From: Bacteroidales bacterium
GTDB lineage: Bacteria; Bacteroidota; Bacteroidia; Bacteroidales; UBA932
Direction of reading: 5' to 3'
NCBI GenBank assembly: GCA_022647615.1
Contig: JALCKZ010000001.1
Span: 2,096,178 to 2,160,177, forward strand
DNA length: 64,000 bases
Under the pieces are notes generated by a model. The model searched no databases and was not told where the DNA came from. It saw nothing but the letters and a program-made list of their open reading frames with translations. Made by a program: the position numbers and the translations under genes. The stretch's first letter is position 1. Every line of letters begins with the position of its first letter. Positions 50,543 through 60,543 of this stretch are shown here, piece after piece.

Positions 50543-51846
50543 TTCTTCTCATACCCGGGCTTGCCCAGAAGTGTAAACAATTCTTTTTTATAAGCCTCAA
50601 CGCCGGGCTGGTCAAAGGGATTAACTCCAAGAACATATCCGTCAATTGCACAGGATACCTCAAAGAAATAGAACATCTCTCCAAGAGAAGCCTCATCCAG
50701 CGCATCAACTTCAACTACAATATTTGGAACTCCGCCATCCACGTGCGCCTTTCTTGTCCCCTCTGCGGCAGCCATGTTAACCTCCTCTAAAGTTCTTCCT
50801 GCCAAATAGTTAAGGTCATCTTTATTCTCGTCAAAGAAAGGAACTTTAAGATTGCTCTTTTGAGAATTTACCAAAACTACCGTCTCAAATAAACTCCGCT
50901 CTCCATCCTGAATATATTGTCCCATTGAATGAAGGTCAGTTGTAAAATCTGCAGCGGCAGGGAAAATGCCTTTATGCTGTTTTCCAAGACTCTCTCCGTA
51001 AAGCTGCTTAAGCCACTCGGAAAAATAATGAAGCTTAGGATTGAAGTTTGCAAAAATTTCTATTTTCTTGCCGCTTTTATAAAGGGCGTTTCTTATTGCT
51101 GCATAACGGATTGCATCATTGTCCGCCGATTTTGCAAGATAATTATTGCGGGCATTTTTTGCTCCTCTTGCAAGCATTGAGATGTCAAAGCCGGCTACTG
51201 AAATTGGCAGCAATCCAACAGGAGTAAGAACAGAAAAACGTCCGCCGACACTATCGGGAATATAAAAAGATGAATACTTATCCTTGCGGCTCATCTCCCT
51301 CAATGCCCCCTTATTTGCATCCGTAATAGTCACAATACGCTCTCTTACAACACTTTGTTCAAAACGCTCCTCCAGATTTTTCTTCAAAAATCTAAATGCA
51401 ATTGCAGGTTCTGTTGTTGTTCCTGATTTTGAAATTACAATTACCGCATAAGTTTTGTCTCTCAGATACTCCAGCAAATCAGCAAGATAGTCCTGGCTCA
51501 AACCGTTCCCGGCAAAAAGAATTTGGGGATAATTGTTCCTAAGTCCGTTTGATGCAAACGTATGGGACAACGCCTCAATTGCACATTTGGAACCAAGATA
51601 AGAGCCTCCAATTCCCACAATCACAACAGCATCCACGGTTCCTCTCCAAGCTTTTGCAATATCGTTGCACTCCTCTATTGTGCTGTCATCAATATCCAGG
51701 GGCAGCCCCAGCCATCCCCGCATCTCATTACCCTCCCCGGTACCATCTATCAATGTATCAATGGCTTCCAAAGCCTTCTCTGTTTCCTCTTTCAAGAGTT
51801 TTTCTGAGACAAACTTTTCTGCAAACTCGGTATTTAAATGTAGCAT
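50539..51846 (-). CDS. pgi: Glucose-6-phosphate isomerase
   Basis: Interconverts glucose 6-phosphate and fructose 6-phosphate in glycolysis. Start chosen at ATG 51846 (MLHLNTEFAEKFV); ATG 51873 adds nine residues translated through a hairpin (TGCCGG/CCGGCA) just after gpsA. About 435 residues, the shorter Bacteroidetes/Firmicutes form. Sugar-phosphate loops are VIVGIGGSYLGSKCAIEAL and VIVISKSGTTTEPAIAF; catalytic parts are QLYGESLGKQHKGIFPA and FTTDLHSMGQYIQDG. It overlaps the antiporter by four bases and follows gpsA. Confidence 0.95.
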   Translation of the reverse strand: MLHLNTEFAEKFVSEKLLKEETEKALEAIDTLIDGTGEGNEMRGWLGLPLDIDDSTIEECNDIAKAWRGTVDAVVIVGIGGSYLGSKCAIEALSHTFASNGLRNNYPQILFAGNGLSQDYLADLLEYLRDKTYAVIVISKSGTTTEPAIAFRFLKKNLEERFEQSVVRERIVTITDANKGALREMSRKDKYSSFYIPDSVGGRFSVLTPVGLLPISVAGFDISMLARGAKNARNNYLAKSADNDAIRYAAIRNALYKSGKKIEIFANFNPKLHYFSEWLKQLYGESLGKQHKGIFPAAADFTTDLHSMGQYIQDGERSLFETVVLVNSQKSNLKVPFFDENKDDLNYLAGRTLEEVNMAAAEGTRKAHVDGGVPNIVVEVDALDEASLGEMFYFFEVSCAIDGYVLGVNPFDQPGVEAYKKELFTLLGKPGYEKK

Positions 51847-51882
51847 ATAAGAAATTGCCGGCCTAACCGGCATCTAAAGTTA

Positions 51883-52902
51883 CTAGTACAATTTTTCCGT
51901 CAATCTTTTAATCACGTAGGCAGGATACTTATGCTCATATAAAATTTCATAAACTGCCTCAGCGATAGGCATATCCACGCGGAAATTCTTATTAATTTCA
52001 TTAATGCACTTGCTGGCATAGTAACCCTCTGCAATCATGCTCATCTCTATCTGCGCGCTCCTAACGGAATACCCTTTTCCAATCATATTTCCAAAAGTTC
52101 TGTTTCGGCTAAACTGAGAATATCCGGTAACAAGCAAGTCTCCAAGATATGGAGAAGTAATCACGTCGCGGTTTCTATCGGGATGCGTAACATTCAAAAA
52201 ATCAGTCAATTCATGGAACGCACTTGTCATAAGCACGGCGGTAAAATTATCCCCGTAGCCAAGACCGTGGCAGATACCGGCGCACACCGCATAAATATTT
52301 TTAAGAGCGGCTGCATACTCAACTCCATAAATATCAGTACCCGGAGTAGTTTTAATATAATCACACGCAAAAGCCTCGCAAAGAATGCGGGCGGTCTCAA
52401 TATATTTGCTCGTAAGTGTCAGATATGAAAGCCTTTCCATTCCAACTTCCTCTGCATGACAAGGGCCGCTGACAATACCTATTCTGTCAAAAGGGATGTT
52501 ATGAATCTGATGGAAGTACTCTGCGATTGTTAAATTCTTTTCATCTACAAAACCTTTTATTGCAGAGACAATAAACTTATTGTCCAGAGAGGCTGTAAGA
52601 TGACTCAGGCAATCCATAAAATAAACGGAAGGGATACAAAATATCAGCACATCAGCAGCATTAACAACCTCATTAATATCAGAGGACATCTTAAGCCTTT
52701 CTGGTTCTAGGAGAACGGACTGAAGATACACTTTATTGTGGTGATAATTAAGTATATGTGTGATTTTCTTTTTATCCCTCAGAAACCATGATATTTGGCT
52801 CTGGTGGTTAAGCAGCATCTTGACTATTGCCGTAGCCCAGCTGCCGCTTCCAATGACCGCATAACGTAAATTGTTCTTTTCCAGTATATTGTTGCTATTC
52901 AT
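51883..52902 (-). CDS. gpsA: NAD(P)-dependent glycerol-3-phosphate dehydrogenase
   Basis: Makes sn-glycerol 3-phosphate from DHAP for phospholipid synthesis. 339 residues: Rossmann motif VIGSGSWATAIVKML (about 16-30), IVSAIKGFVDE, IGIVSGPCHAEEV, and the catalytic helix GVEYAAALKNIYAVCAGICHGLGYGDN with its Lys. The DRNRDVITSPYLGDLLVT and RNRTFGNMIGKG segments are standard. The length is normal. It shares one base with the preceding rnhA stop codon and belongs to the rnhA-gpsA-pgi-antiporter string. Confidence 0.95.
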   Translation of the reverse strand: MNSNNILEKNNLRYAVIGSGSWATAIVKMLLNHQSQISWFLRDKKKITHILNYHHNKVYLQSVLLEPERLKMSSDINEVVNAADVLIFCIPSVYFMDCLSHLTASLDNKFIVSAIKGFVDEKNLTIAEYFHQIHNIPFDRIGIVSGPCHAEEVGMERLSYLTLTSKYIETARILCEAFACDYIKTTPGTDIYGVEYAAALKNIYAVCAGICHGLGYGDNFTAVLMTSAFHELTDFLNVTHPDRNRDVITSPYLGDLLVTGYSQFSRNRTFGNMIGKGYSVRSAQIEMSMIAEGYYASKCINEINKNFRVDMPIAEAVYEILYEHKYPAYVIKRLTEKLY

Positions 52903-53336
52903 TACATATATTTTTTTGTTTGCTCAACAGCCAGAGCATCGCATTTCTCATTCTCCGGATGTCCCGCATGTCCTTTTATCCAATTGAAAGTCAGCCTGAA
53001 GCCGCTAGACACTTTTATAAACTCTTCCCACAAATCCCTGTTCATCTTCTTTTTAAAATCTGACGCCACCCAATTCTGCAGCCATCCGGAATTTATTGCC
53101 TTCACCACATAAGAGGAATCTGAATAAACATTCACCTCTGCATTTTTCCTCTTAATAGCTTTAAGCCCCTCAATAACAGCAGTTAGTTCCATTCTGTTAT
53201 TTGTAGTGCTCTTGCATCCCCCAGATAGTTCCTTATAATGCTGACCGCATTTTAACACAACTCCCCAGCCTCCAGGACCGGGATTGCCGCTGCATGCTCC
53301 GTCGGTATATAAAAATATAGGCTCTAACTTCTTCAC
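52902..53336 (-). CDS. rnhA: Ribonuclease HI
   Basis: Cuts the RNA strand of RNA-DNA hybrids. 144 residues with the four catalytic acids in place: Asp12 (LYTDGACSGNPGPGGWG), Glu50 (NNRMELTAVIEGL), Asp73 (VYSDSSYVVKAI) and Asp133 (ENEKCDALAVEQ), plus His123 in KGHAGHPENE. It is the bacterial E. coli-like type without a hybrid-binding domain. It overlaps gpsA by one base and lies 16 bases after pdxA. Confidence 0.96.
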   Translation of the reverse strand: MKKLEPIFLYTDGACSGNPGPGGWGVVLKCGQHYKELSGGCKSTTNNRMELTAVIEGLKAIKRKNAEVNVYSDSSYVVKAINSGWLQNWVASDFKKKMNRDLWEEFIKVSSGFRLTFNWIKGHAGHPENEKCDALAVEQTKKYM

Positions 53337-53352
53337 TTGCTGAGCTTTATCT

Positions 53353-54474
53353 CTACTGTATTACATTTCCGCCGTTACCATTTCCATTATACCTTGGGAA
53401 CCTCGGCCCCTGCTGCCTTACATCATCCTGTCCAGGAATTTTTGCCGTCAAAGGATTTGCGTGCATTTCATCATATCTTTGGCGATTCCTGTAAATATCT
53501 AATGCTAAATAAATTGCAGATAGCATTGAACGCGGATTAGCTTTATTTTTACCAGCAATGTCAAACGCAGTTCCATGATCAGGAGATGTTCTCACAATAG
53601 GAAGACCGGCAGTAAAGTTTACGCCGGAATCAAAAGATAACGCCTTAAACGGTATAAGTCCCTGGTCATGATACATTGCCAGCACAGCGTCATAATCATA
53701 CTGCATTGTTGCAGCAAAAAATCCGTCGGGAGGAAAAGGGCCAAAAGTCTGAATATTCTCCTCGTTCGCCTTTTTAATGGCAGGCCTTATAATACGCTGT
53801 TCCTCATCACCTAACAAGCCGTCATCTCCTGCGTGCGGATTTAGTCCAAGCACTGCAATCTTTGGCCTTTCCTTTCCAAAGTCCCTCTTCAAAGAGTCAT
53901 TCATCAAGCGCAATTTGCTCAAAATAATTTCCTCATTGATTGAGCCGGAAACCTGTGACAGAGGAATATGCGTAGTAACAACTCCAATCTTCAAATTGTC
54001 AGAGCACATAAACATCAAACCATCCTTTGCTCCAAAAGTATCTATCAGATATCCCGTATGACCTGCATACTTAAAGTTCTCCAGGGTAACGCCTCTCTTA
54101 TTGAAAGGTGCTGTAACCAAGATGTTTATAAGGCCATCCTTCAAATCTTTTACAGCCGCGTCAAGCGCCTCAATGGCAGACTTTGCACTATCGTGAGTAA
54201 GCTGTCCGGGCTCCACCTGTATTTGGTCAGATAAGCAATTAACAATGTTAACCCTTTTAGGATGAGCATCCTTTGCGGATGTAATAATATTCGTATTAAT
54301 ATTTTCTGTATCAGGTATTTGCTTGCGGTAAATTCCAAATGCTTTTGATGAACCGTAAACTACCGGCGTAAACATTTCCAGCACGTTGGCATTTGACAAA
54401 GCCTTTATAATAACCTCATAACCAATACCATTAGTATCTCCTTGTGTAATTCCAATAACAATTTTAGGCTGCAT
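53353..54474 (-). CDS. pdxA: 4-hydroxythreonine-4-phosphate dehydrogenase
   Basis: Pyridoxal 5-phosphate synthesis by the DXP-dependent route, with PdxJ. 373 residues: GITQGDTNGIGYEVIIKAL at the N-terminus, metal-binding His in FKYAGHTGYLID, GLNPHAGDDGLLGDEE and AMYHDQGLIPFK, then RTSPDHGTAFDIAGK. The C-terminal tail after about 350 is a Gly/Asn-rich extension (PRYNGNGNGGN) not part of the fold. Its stop is TAG, showing that amber is an ordinary terminator here. It is divergent from recG. Confidence 0.95.
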   Translation of the reverse strand: MQPKIVIGITQGDTNGIGYEVIIKALSNANVLEMFTPVVYGSSKAFGIYRKQIPDTENINTNIITSAKDAHPKRVNIVNCLSDQIQVEPGQLTHDSAKSAIEALDAAVKDLKDGLINILVTAPFNKRGVTLENFKYAGHTGYLIDTFGAKDGLMFMCSDNLKIGVVTTHIPLSQVSGSINEEIILSKLRLMNDSLKRDFGKERPKIAVLGLNPHAGDDGLLGDEEQRIIRPAIKKANEENIQTFGPFPPDGFFAATMQYDYDAVLAMYHDQGLIPFKALSFDSGVNFTAGLPIVRTSPDHGTAFDIAGKNKANPRSMLSAIYLALDIYRNRQRYDEMHANPLTAKIPGQDDVRQQGPRFPRYNGNGNGGNVIQ

Positions 54475-54565
54475 ATTTTTTCGTTTTTAGGTCAGCTGCA
54501 GGTTGCTCTCCGCACTAGCTAAAGCGCTGTTCCCGCATACAACGCAAGTTACGAAAAAAGTTTAT

Positions 54566-54573
54566 TACTTTTG
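54566..54573 (+). promoter_or_regulatory. Possible -7 box of recG
   Basis: TACTTTTG fits TAnnTTTG and lies about 57 bases before the recG start. A -33 partner is not clear. Confidence 0.4.
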
Positions 54574-54629
54574 CTCATACGCAACTTATGGACTAATCGT
54601 TGCGCAGCATAAGCAGCCTTTGCGCTGAC

Positions 54630-56783
54630 ATGATAATGGCAGACATCCTTGATACTGAAATACAATACTTGCCGGGCATAGGCCCCAAGCGCGCGGACCT
54701 TCTTGCAAAAGAGGTTGAAATCCATACGTTTAGAGACCTTTTGTATTTCTTCCCTTTCCGCTGGATAGACAAGTCTAAAATTTACTCCATCTCTGAGGTG
54801 ACTCCGGAAAGTGCTTATGTTCAAGTACGTGGTGTAATTGTCAAAACTGCAATGGCAGGCGGAGGACACAAAAAAAGATTTGTGGCAACCCTGCAAGATG
54901 CAACGGGAAGCATTGATCTTGTGTTCTTTAGCGGCCTAAAATGGATAGCTGACAAAGTCAAAGAGAAGAGCGAATTTATAGTCTTTGGAAAGGTCTCTGA
55001 ATTTAACGGAACGCTAAACATGGTGCACCCGGAAGTCACTCCTCCGGCAATGGCCCCGGTTTACGGAACAGGCTCAATGGTTGGCATTTACAGTACAACT
55101 GAAAAAATGAAGAGCGCCGGAGTTGGCATAAAAGTTATCACAAAATTTGAAAGTACATTGCTGGACAAAGTTCTCCCGTTTATCCGTGAAACTTTGCCGG
55201 AAGATTTGCTGCAGCGCAAAGGACTTTGCTCTCTTCAATTTGCACTTAAAAATATTCATTTTCCTCACGATAGAGACTCTCTTCTTAAAGCGCAGAACCG
55301 CCTGAAATTTGAGGAGTTATTCTATCTTCAGCTGAGTCTGCTAAAACAGAAAAATGTAAGAATGTCTCATGAAGGCGGACTTCCAATGCCAAAGGTTGGA
55401 GACAACTTCAACAAATGCTATAATGCTCTGCCTTACCCTCTTACAGGAGCTCAGAAAAGAGTCATAAAAGAGATGAGGGCAGACATGATGAGCGGAAAAC
55501 AAATGAACCGCCTGCTGCAGGGAGATGTCGGGAGCGGCAAAACCCTTGTAGCTGTGCTGCTTGCGCTGATAGCAATAGACAACGGATACCAGGCGTGCAT
55601 AATGGCTCCAACGGAAGTACTTGCCAACCAACATCTTGTAAGCATTTCAAAATTTCTTGCACCAACCTCCGCAACCGTTGCGCTGCTCACCGGCAGTACA
55701 AAAACAAAAGACAGAAAACAGATACTAGAAGATTTAGCCGCTGGAAAAATAAATATAATCGTTGGTACTCACGCACTTATAGAAGACAGAGTACAATTTC
55801 GCAACTTGGGATTTGCAGTAATTGATGAGCAGCACCGCTTTGGAGTTGACCAGCGCTCCCGCCTGTGGAACAAAGGGACAACCGCAAAAGGCAATAAACC
55901 AGCAGGTTCCGCAGCACTATTCCCTCATATACTGGTAATGACCGCAACCCCTATCCCGCGTACGCTGGCCATGACGCTTTACGGAGATTTGGATGTATCC
56001 GTTTTGGATGAACTTCCTCCGGGCAGAAAGCCGGTTCAAACCATGCATGCATGGGAAAGCCAACGCCCTAAGGTTTACGCATTTATGAAGGAGCAAATCA
56101 AGGCAGGGCGTCAGATTTTCATTGTTTATCCGCTTATTAAAGAGAGCGAGAAAATGGATTATGAAAATCTTGAGAACGGATACCAATCTATCATACAGGA
56201 ATTCAAAGCACCTGAGTATATTACCGCCGTCGTGCACGGCCAGCAAAAGACAGCCGATAAGGATTTTGACATGCAGCTGTTTGCGCAAGGCAAAGCTAAC
56301 ATCCTGGTAGCTACCTCAGTAATTGAGGTAGGAGTGGATGTTCCAAATGCAACGGTCATGGTAATTGAAAGTTCTGAACGCTTTGGACTCAGTCAGTTGC
56401 ATCAGCTGCGCGGACGTGTCGGAAGAGGCTCTGAAAAGTCATACTGCATCCTGATGTCCGGCTATAAGCTGAGCCATGAAAGCAAAAAAAGATTGGAGCT
56501 AATGTGCAGCACCACAGATGGTTTTAAGCTCGCAGAAGAAGACATGAAAATGCGCGGTCCGGGGGATTTGGAGGGAACAACTCAGAGCGGACTCGCGATA
56601 GATTTGCATATTGCCTCATTGTATCAAGATGGCCGTATCTTGGAGAATGCGCGCCAGACCGCCCTCAAGATTCTTGAAGCAGATCCGTTGCTGCAGTCTC
56701 CTGCCAACCAGCTGCTTACACGACAAATTGCCGTGCTGCGGCATCAAGGCAAGGACGCCACGGATTATTCGCAAATCAGCTAA
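54630..56783 (+). CDS. recG: ATP-dependent DNA helicase RecG
   Basis: Remodels stalled forks and branched DNA. Start at ATG 54630 (54636 is also possible); an upstream TTG at 54600 is unlikely. About 717 residues: an N-terminal wedge/OB domain ([48 protein letters not shown]), then helicase motifs I ([14 protein letters not shown]), II ([13 protein letters not shown]), III ([16 protein letters not shown]) and VI ([17 protein letters not shown]). All motors are intact. It is divergent from pdxA, and its stop shares bases with the stop of nfo on the other strand. Confidence 0.95.
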   Translation: MIMADILDTEIQYLPGIGPKRADLLAKEVEIHTFRDLLYFFPFRWIDKSKIYSISEVTPESAYVQVRGVIVKTAMAGGGHKKRFVATLQDATGSIDLVFFSGLKWIADKVKEKSEFIVFGKVSEFNGTLNMVHPEVTPPAMAPVYGTGSMVGIYSTTEKMKSAGVGIKVITKFESTLLDKVLPFIRETLPEDLLQRKGLCSLQFALKNIHFPHDRDSLLKAQNRLKFEELFYLQLSLLKQKNVRMSHEGGLPMPKVGDNFNKCYNALPYPLTGAQKRVIKEMRADMMSGKQMNRLLQGDVGSGKTLVAVLLALIAIDNGYQACIMAPTEVLANQHLVSISKFLAPTSATVALLTGSTKTKDRKQILEDLAAGKINIIVGTHALIEDRVQFRNLGFAVIDEQHRFGVDQRSRLWNKGTTAKGNKPAGSAALFPHILVMTATPIPRTLAMTLYGDLDVSVLDELPPGRKPVQTMHAWESQRPKVYAFMKEQIKAGRQIFIVYPLIKESEKMDYENLENGYQSIIQEFKAPEYITAVVHGQQKTADKDFDMQLFAQGKANILVATSVIEVGVDVPNATVMVIESSERFGLSQLHQLRGRVGRGSEKSYCILMSGYKLSHESKKRLELMCSTTDGFKLAEEDMKMRGPGDLEGTTQSGLAIDLHIASLYQDGRILENARQTALKILEADPLLQSPANQLLTRQIAVLRHQGKDATDYSQIS

Positions 56784-57628
56784 GCCTTTATTTCGAAGGA
56801 TTTCAGCTTGGCGATTTCATCCGGCCAGATATCCGGATTAGGCGTCTCCAGGACAAGCGGAATATTATCAAAACGAGGGTCCTGCATGATGAACTTAAAT
56901 GTATCCCACCCAAGCATGCCGGTTCCAAGAGATTCATGACGGTCCACATGGCTGCCAACATCTTTCTTTGCATCATTAAAGTGCATGCCACGCAAGTACT
57001 TGAATCCTATAATTTTATCAAAGTCAGAGAATGTCTTTTCAAAAGCCTCTTTTGTGCGCATATCATATCCCGCCGCAAAAGCGTGGCAAGTATCAATGCA
57101 AACTCCAACCCTGCTCTTGTCCTCAACTTTATCAATGATGGCAGCAAGATGCTCAAATTTGTAACCTATGTTAGTACCCTGGCCTGCAGTATTTTCTATG
57201 ACCGCAGTAACTCCGCTGGTTTTATCCAGCGCAATATTTATAGATTGTGCTATCAGTGCAATGCACTCATCCTCAGTCTCTAGCTTAAGATGACTTCCGG
57301 GGTGAAAATTCAACCTGTCCAAACCAAGCTGCTGACAGCGCTTCATCTCATCAAGAAAAGAGCCGCGCGATTGCTGAAGCCCCTCCTCCTTTGGACTGCC
57401 AAGATTAATTAAATAACCGTCGTGAGGCAAAATCTGAAATGGCTTATAGCCGCACTCCTCACATGTTTTTTTGAACTGCTCTATCTCACTTGCTGTCAAA
57501 GGTTTGCCAATCCACTGTTTCTGATTCTTTGTGAACATTGCAAACGCAGTAGCCCCTATTGCCTTTGCATTCAGCGGCGCATTAAAGGGACCGCCGGCAG
57601 AACTAACATGTGCTCCAATATATTTCAT
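56780..57628 (-). CDS. nfo: Endonuclease IV
   Basis: AP-site and 3-prime repair endonuclease with three zinc ions. 282 residues: [12 protein letters not shown] at the start (His ligand), [71 protein letters not shown] and LETPNPD supply the nine metal-binding residues of the family. It ends with TAG overlapping the recG stop, so the two repair genes converge without a gap. The gap to glnS contains one TCCCGACAG copy. Confidence 0.96.
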   Translation of the reverse strand: MKYIGAHVSSAGGPFNAPLNAKAIGATAFAMFTKNQKQWIGKPLTASEIEQFKKTCEECGYKPFQILPHDGYLINLGSPKEEGLQQSRGSFLDEMKRCQQLGLDRLNFHPGSHLKLETEDECIALIAQSINIALDKTSGVTAVIENTAGQGTNIGYKFEHLAAIIDKVEDKSRVGVCIDTCHAFAAGYDMRTKEAFEKTFSDFDKIIGFKYLRGMHFNDAKKDVGSHVDRHESLGTGMLGWDTFKFIMQDPRFDNIPLVLETPNPDIWPDEIAKLKSFEIKA

Positions 57629-57664
57629 ATTTTAATATTCCCGACAGTAAAAAATTCAGTTCAG

Positions 57665-59395
57665 TTATTTTTTGCGCGGATCATTATTTGCCTTGGAGCG
57701 CGGATCATTATTAGCCGCTTTGAAATTATCTCTTAGCGTCACAGTACGGTTATACACAGGATGTTCCGGAGTACTGTCCGTGTCCTTAAAGAAATACCCA
57801 AGCCTCTCAAATTGAACGGCGACTCCGCTGTTATCTTCCAGCAATGCAGGTTCCGCATAACCGTCAACAACCTTCATTGAATCTGGATTTAGATAATCTT
57901 TGTAGTCTTTATCTTCCGGAATTGAACCCATGTCAGGCTCTGTAAACAATCTGTCTATCAATCTGACTTCCAGCTTCTTTGCAGCAGCAACGGAAACCCA
58001 GTGAATTGTTCCTTTAACACTTCTCCATGCTCCGCCGCCCGGTTTTGAAGTCGGGTCATAAGTGCATATAATCTTTGTAATCTTGCCATCTGCATCCTTC
58101 ACAATCTCCTTGCACTTAACAATATACGCGTACTTCAAACGTACCTCTCCGCCCGGCTGCAAACGGAAATATTTCTTTGGAGGATTCTCCATAAAGTCAT
58201 CACGCTCAATGTATACGGTGCCGTCAAACGGAACTTTACGTTTTGGTCCGTCGGGAGCTGCAGGATTTAAAGGGGCTTCAAACCACTCAACTTTACCTTT
58301 TTCCCATCCTTCAACTTCCACTACAACAGGGTCAAGTACAGTCATATACCTATTTGAGCGAGCATTCAAATCTTCACGCACGCACCACTCAAGAAGTGAC
58401 AAATCAATAATGTTATCCCTCTTTGCAACTCCAACTTTATCTGCAAACATTTTCAAACTCTCAGGAGTATAACCTCTTCTGCGAATACCGCAAATTGTTG
58501 GCATGCGGGGGTCATCCCATCCGCGCACATAATTATTTTTTACAAGCTCTAAAAGCTTGCGTTTGCTCATGACGGTATATGTCAAATTCAACCTTGCAAA
58601 TTCGTACTGATGTGAGTGGAAAATTCCAAGCTGCTCAATAAACCAATTGTATAAAGGCCTGTGAACGTCAAACTCAAGTGTGCAAATTGAATGCGTAATA
58701 CCCTCAATGGAATCAGACTCTCCGTGAGCATAATCATACATAGGATATATGCACCATTTAGTTCCCGTTCTATGATGAGGAGTAAAATTTATCCTGTACA
58801 TGATTGGGTCTCTGAACAGCATGTTAGGACTCGCCATATCAATTTTTGCACGCAAAACTTTCTCACCCTCTTTATATTTTCCCTCTTTCATTTCCTGGAA
58901 CAGCTTAAGATTTTCCTCTACGCTGCGGTCTCTAAAAGGGCTAGGAGTACCTGGTTTTGAAACAGTTCCACGGTTTTCTCTAATTTGCTCAAGTGTTTGG
59001 TCATCAACATAAGCAAGGCCTTTCTTTATCATCTCGACAGCCCAATCATATAGTTGCTGGAAATAATCGGAAGCATATCTTTCATTAGCCCATTCAAAGC
59101 CAAGCCACTTTATATCATTCTTTATAGAATCCACATACTCAACGCTTTCCTTTGTCGGATTAGTATCGTCAAAACGTATATTTGTTTTGCCGCCATACTT
59201 TTTCGCAAGCCCAAAATTCAGGCAAATGCTCTTTGCATGACCAAGATGCAAATAACCGTTTGGCTCCGGAGGAAAACGGGTCAGCACGCTTTTCACGCGT
59301 CCCGTCTTTAAATCGCCTTCTATAATCTCTTCTAGAAAATTAAGGGAACGACCTTCCCCTTCATTCTTAATCTCTTCTTTCTTAGAATCTTCCAT
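57665..59395 (-). CDS. glnS: Glutaminyl-tRNA synthetase
   Basis: Charges tRNA-Gln. The start is ATG 59395 (MEDSKKEEIKNEGEG); the ORF can be extended to 59431 but not with a convincing start. About 576 residues: class I signatures RFPPEPNGYLHLGHAKSICL (HIGH) and TVMSKRKLLELV (KMSKS), DDTNPTKE for Gln recognition, then the anticodon-binding barrels. The C-terminus carries a short tandem peptide repeat (ANNDPRSK, ANNDPRKK) that comes from a 15-base DNA repeat and is not conserved in the family. It has a mirrored promoter with yicC. Confidence 0.96.
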   Translation of the reverse strand: MEDSKKEEIKNEGEGRSLNFLEEIIEGDLKTGRVKSVLTRFPPEPNGYLHLGHAKSICLNFGLAKKYGGKTNIRFDDTNPTKESVEYVDSIKNDIKWLGFEWANERYASDYFQQLYDWAVEMIKKGLAYVDDQTLEQIRENRGTVSKPGTPSPFRDRSVEENLKLFQEMKEGKYKEGEKVLRAKIDMASPNMLFRDPIMYRINFTPHHRTGTKWCIYPMYDYAHGESDSIEGITHSICTLEFDVHRPLYNWFIEQLGIFHSHQYEFARLNLTYTVMSKRKLLELVKNNYVRGWDDPRMPTICGIRRRGYTPESLKMFADKVGVAKRDNIIDLSLLEWCVREDLNARSNRYMTVLDPVVVEVEGWEKGKVEWFEAPLNPAAPDGPKRKVPFDGTVYIERDDFMENPPKKYFRLQPGGEVRLKYAYIVKCKEIVKDADGKITKIICTYDPTSKPGGGAWRSVKGTIHWVSVAAAKKLEVRLIDRLFTEPDMGSIPEDKDYKDYLNPDSMKVVDGYAEPALLEDNSGVAVQFERLGYFFKDTDSTPEHPVYNRTVTLRDNFKAANNDPRSKANNDPRKK

Positions 59396-59420
59396 AATAT
59401 TACCCAATAAACTAGTCTCA

Positions 59421-59456
59421 CAAAGATACAATTATTCCCTCGGAACTTTTTGCAAA
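59421..59456 (-). promoter_or_regulatory. Promoter of glnS
   Basis: Minus-strand -7 box TATCTTTG (59428-59421), with TTTG at 59456-59453. The spacer is 24 bases, longer than usual. The -33 region is a near copy of the one upstream of yicC. Confidence 0.5.
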
Positions 59457-59488
59457 ACACAGATAATTTGTAAAAAGTTCCGAAGGAA
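59435..59488. repeat. 22-base inverted repeat between glnS and yicC
   Basis: 59435-59456 (read on the minus strand) and 59467-59488 (plus strand) share 20 of 22 bases, both beginning TTTG and containing AAAAAGTTCCGA. Each copy contains the -33 TTTG of the promoter pointing outward from it. Confidence 0.8.
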
Positions 59489-59497
59489 CTATATTTG
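59467..59497 (+). promoter_or_regulatory. Promoter of yicC
   Basis: TTTG (59467-59470), a 19-base spacer and TATATTTG (59490-59497) match the consensus exactly. The start of transcription would be about 5-7 bases before ATG 59510, so the leader is very short. The spacer contains GTTCC-GAA-GGAAC, a small palindrome. Confidence 0.75.
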
Positions 59498-59509
59498 TAA
59501 AAAAATAAG

Positions 59510-60541
59510 ATGGTGAAATCAATGACAGGTTACGGAAAGGCGGAATGCACTCTTTCCGATAACAGCAAAGTAACGGTGGAGATTCGCACGCTTAACGGAA
59601 AAAGCGCGGATATAAATTTTAAAAGCAATTTTGCTCCAAAGGATAAAGAGCTGGAGATCAGACAGTATTTAACGCAGCAGCTGCACCGCGGCACAATTGA
59701 TTTTTCCATTAATCAGACAGCCGGAGACTCTGCGGCGCAGAAGACAATCAACAAAGAAATTTTTGAACAGTACTATGACCAGCTTAAAAATTTGCAGGAT
59801 TTTCATAAGTCCGCAGGTTTTATCGGAACCGGAGAAGAACCTGTAGATGAGGCCGTTTCCGGCAGGACTCACGACAGTTCATGCTGCACAAACGGACAAG
59901 AATACCCTTCATATACATCAGACTCAATATTAATGTCCGCAGTAATGAAACTTCCGGATGTGCTGCAAACCAAAGAACAAGTCATATCAGAGGCTGACTG
60001 GCAGCAGATTACAGAGACAATACACACGGCGACAGATAAATTAAATAACTATCGCGATACAGAAGGAAAAGCCCTTTATGCAGATGTGACAAAGCGCGTC
60101 GGCAACATAGAATCATTCCTGGAAGAGGTTAAAAAGCAGGATGTTACAAGAGTTCCGGCTATTAAGGAGAGGCTTAAGGCAAAGATTGCGGAAGCCGGAA
60201 TCCCTTCTGATCCAAACAGATTAGAGCAAGAAATTGTATTCTACGTTGAGAAATTAGATATCAATGAGGAAAAAGTCCGCCTTGCCCAGCACTGCAAATA
60301 CTTCATGCAAACTATTGATGGAGAAGCTGATGCAACCACCGCAGCAACCGGATCATCTGCCGCTGCTGCAGCCGGAGCAGAAGAATATCCCGGCAAAAAG
60401 CTAGGATTCATCATTCAGGAAATGGGACGTGAAATCAACACCATCGGCTCAAAAGCCAACGACGCTGATATTCAAAAATATGTAGTCCGCATGAAAGATG
60501 AACTGGAGAAGATCCGCGAGCAGAGCATGAACATTCTATAA
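59510..60541 (+). CDS. yicC: YicC-family endoribonuclease-like protein
   Basis: 343 residues, longer than the usual 290. N-terminus MVKSMTGYGKAE and C-terminus KLGFIIQEMGREINTIGSKAND are the conserved YicC ends, the latter holding the acidic/metal site of the family, which degrades RNA in E. coli. Two non-conserved insertions account for the extra length: about 105-140 (GTGEEPVDEAVSG and onward, with a CC pair) and about 275-297 (an alanine-rich run). RVPAIKERLKAKI and NRLEQEIVFYVEKLDINEEKVRL in between match the family. Convergent with the FecR gene, two bases apart. Confidence 0.92.
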   Translation: MVKSMTGYGKAECTLSDNSKVTVEIRTLNGKSADINFKSNFAPKDKELEIRQYLTQQLHRGTIDFSINQTAGDSAAQKTINKEIFEQYYDQLKNLQDFHKSAGFIGTGEEPVDEAVSGRTHDSSCCTNGQEYPSYTSDSILMSAVMKLPDVLQTKEQVISEADWQQITETIHTATDKLNNYRDTEGKALYADVTKRVGNIESFLEEVKKQDVTRVPAIKERLKAKIAEAGIPSDPNRLEQEIVFYVEKLDINEEKVRLAQHCKYFMQTIDGEADATTAATGSSAAAAAGAEEYPGKKLGFIIQEMGREINTIGSKANDADIQKYVVRMKDELEKIREQSMNIL

Positions 60542-60543
60542 GC

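Noticed and set aside
51847..51873. Longer pgi start at ATG 51873
   Set aside because: The nine added codons are read through a hairpin just after the gpsA stop and do not resemble the family N-terminus.
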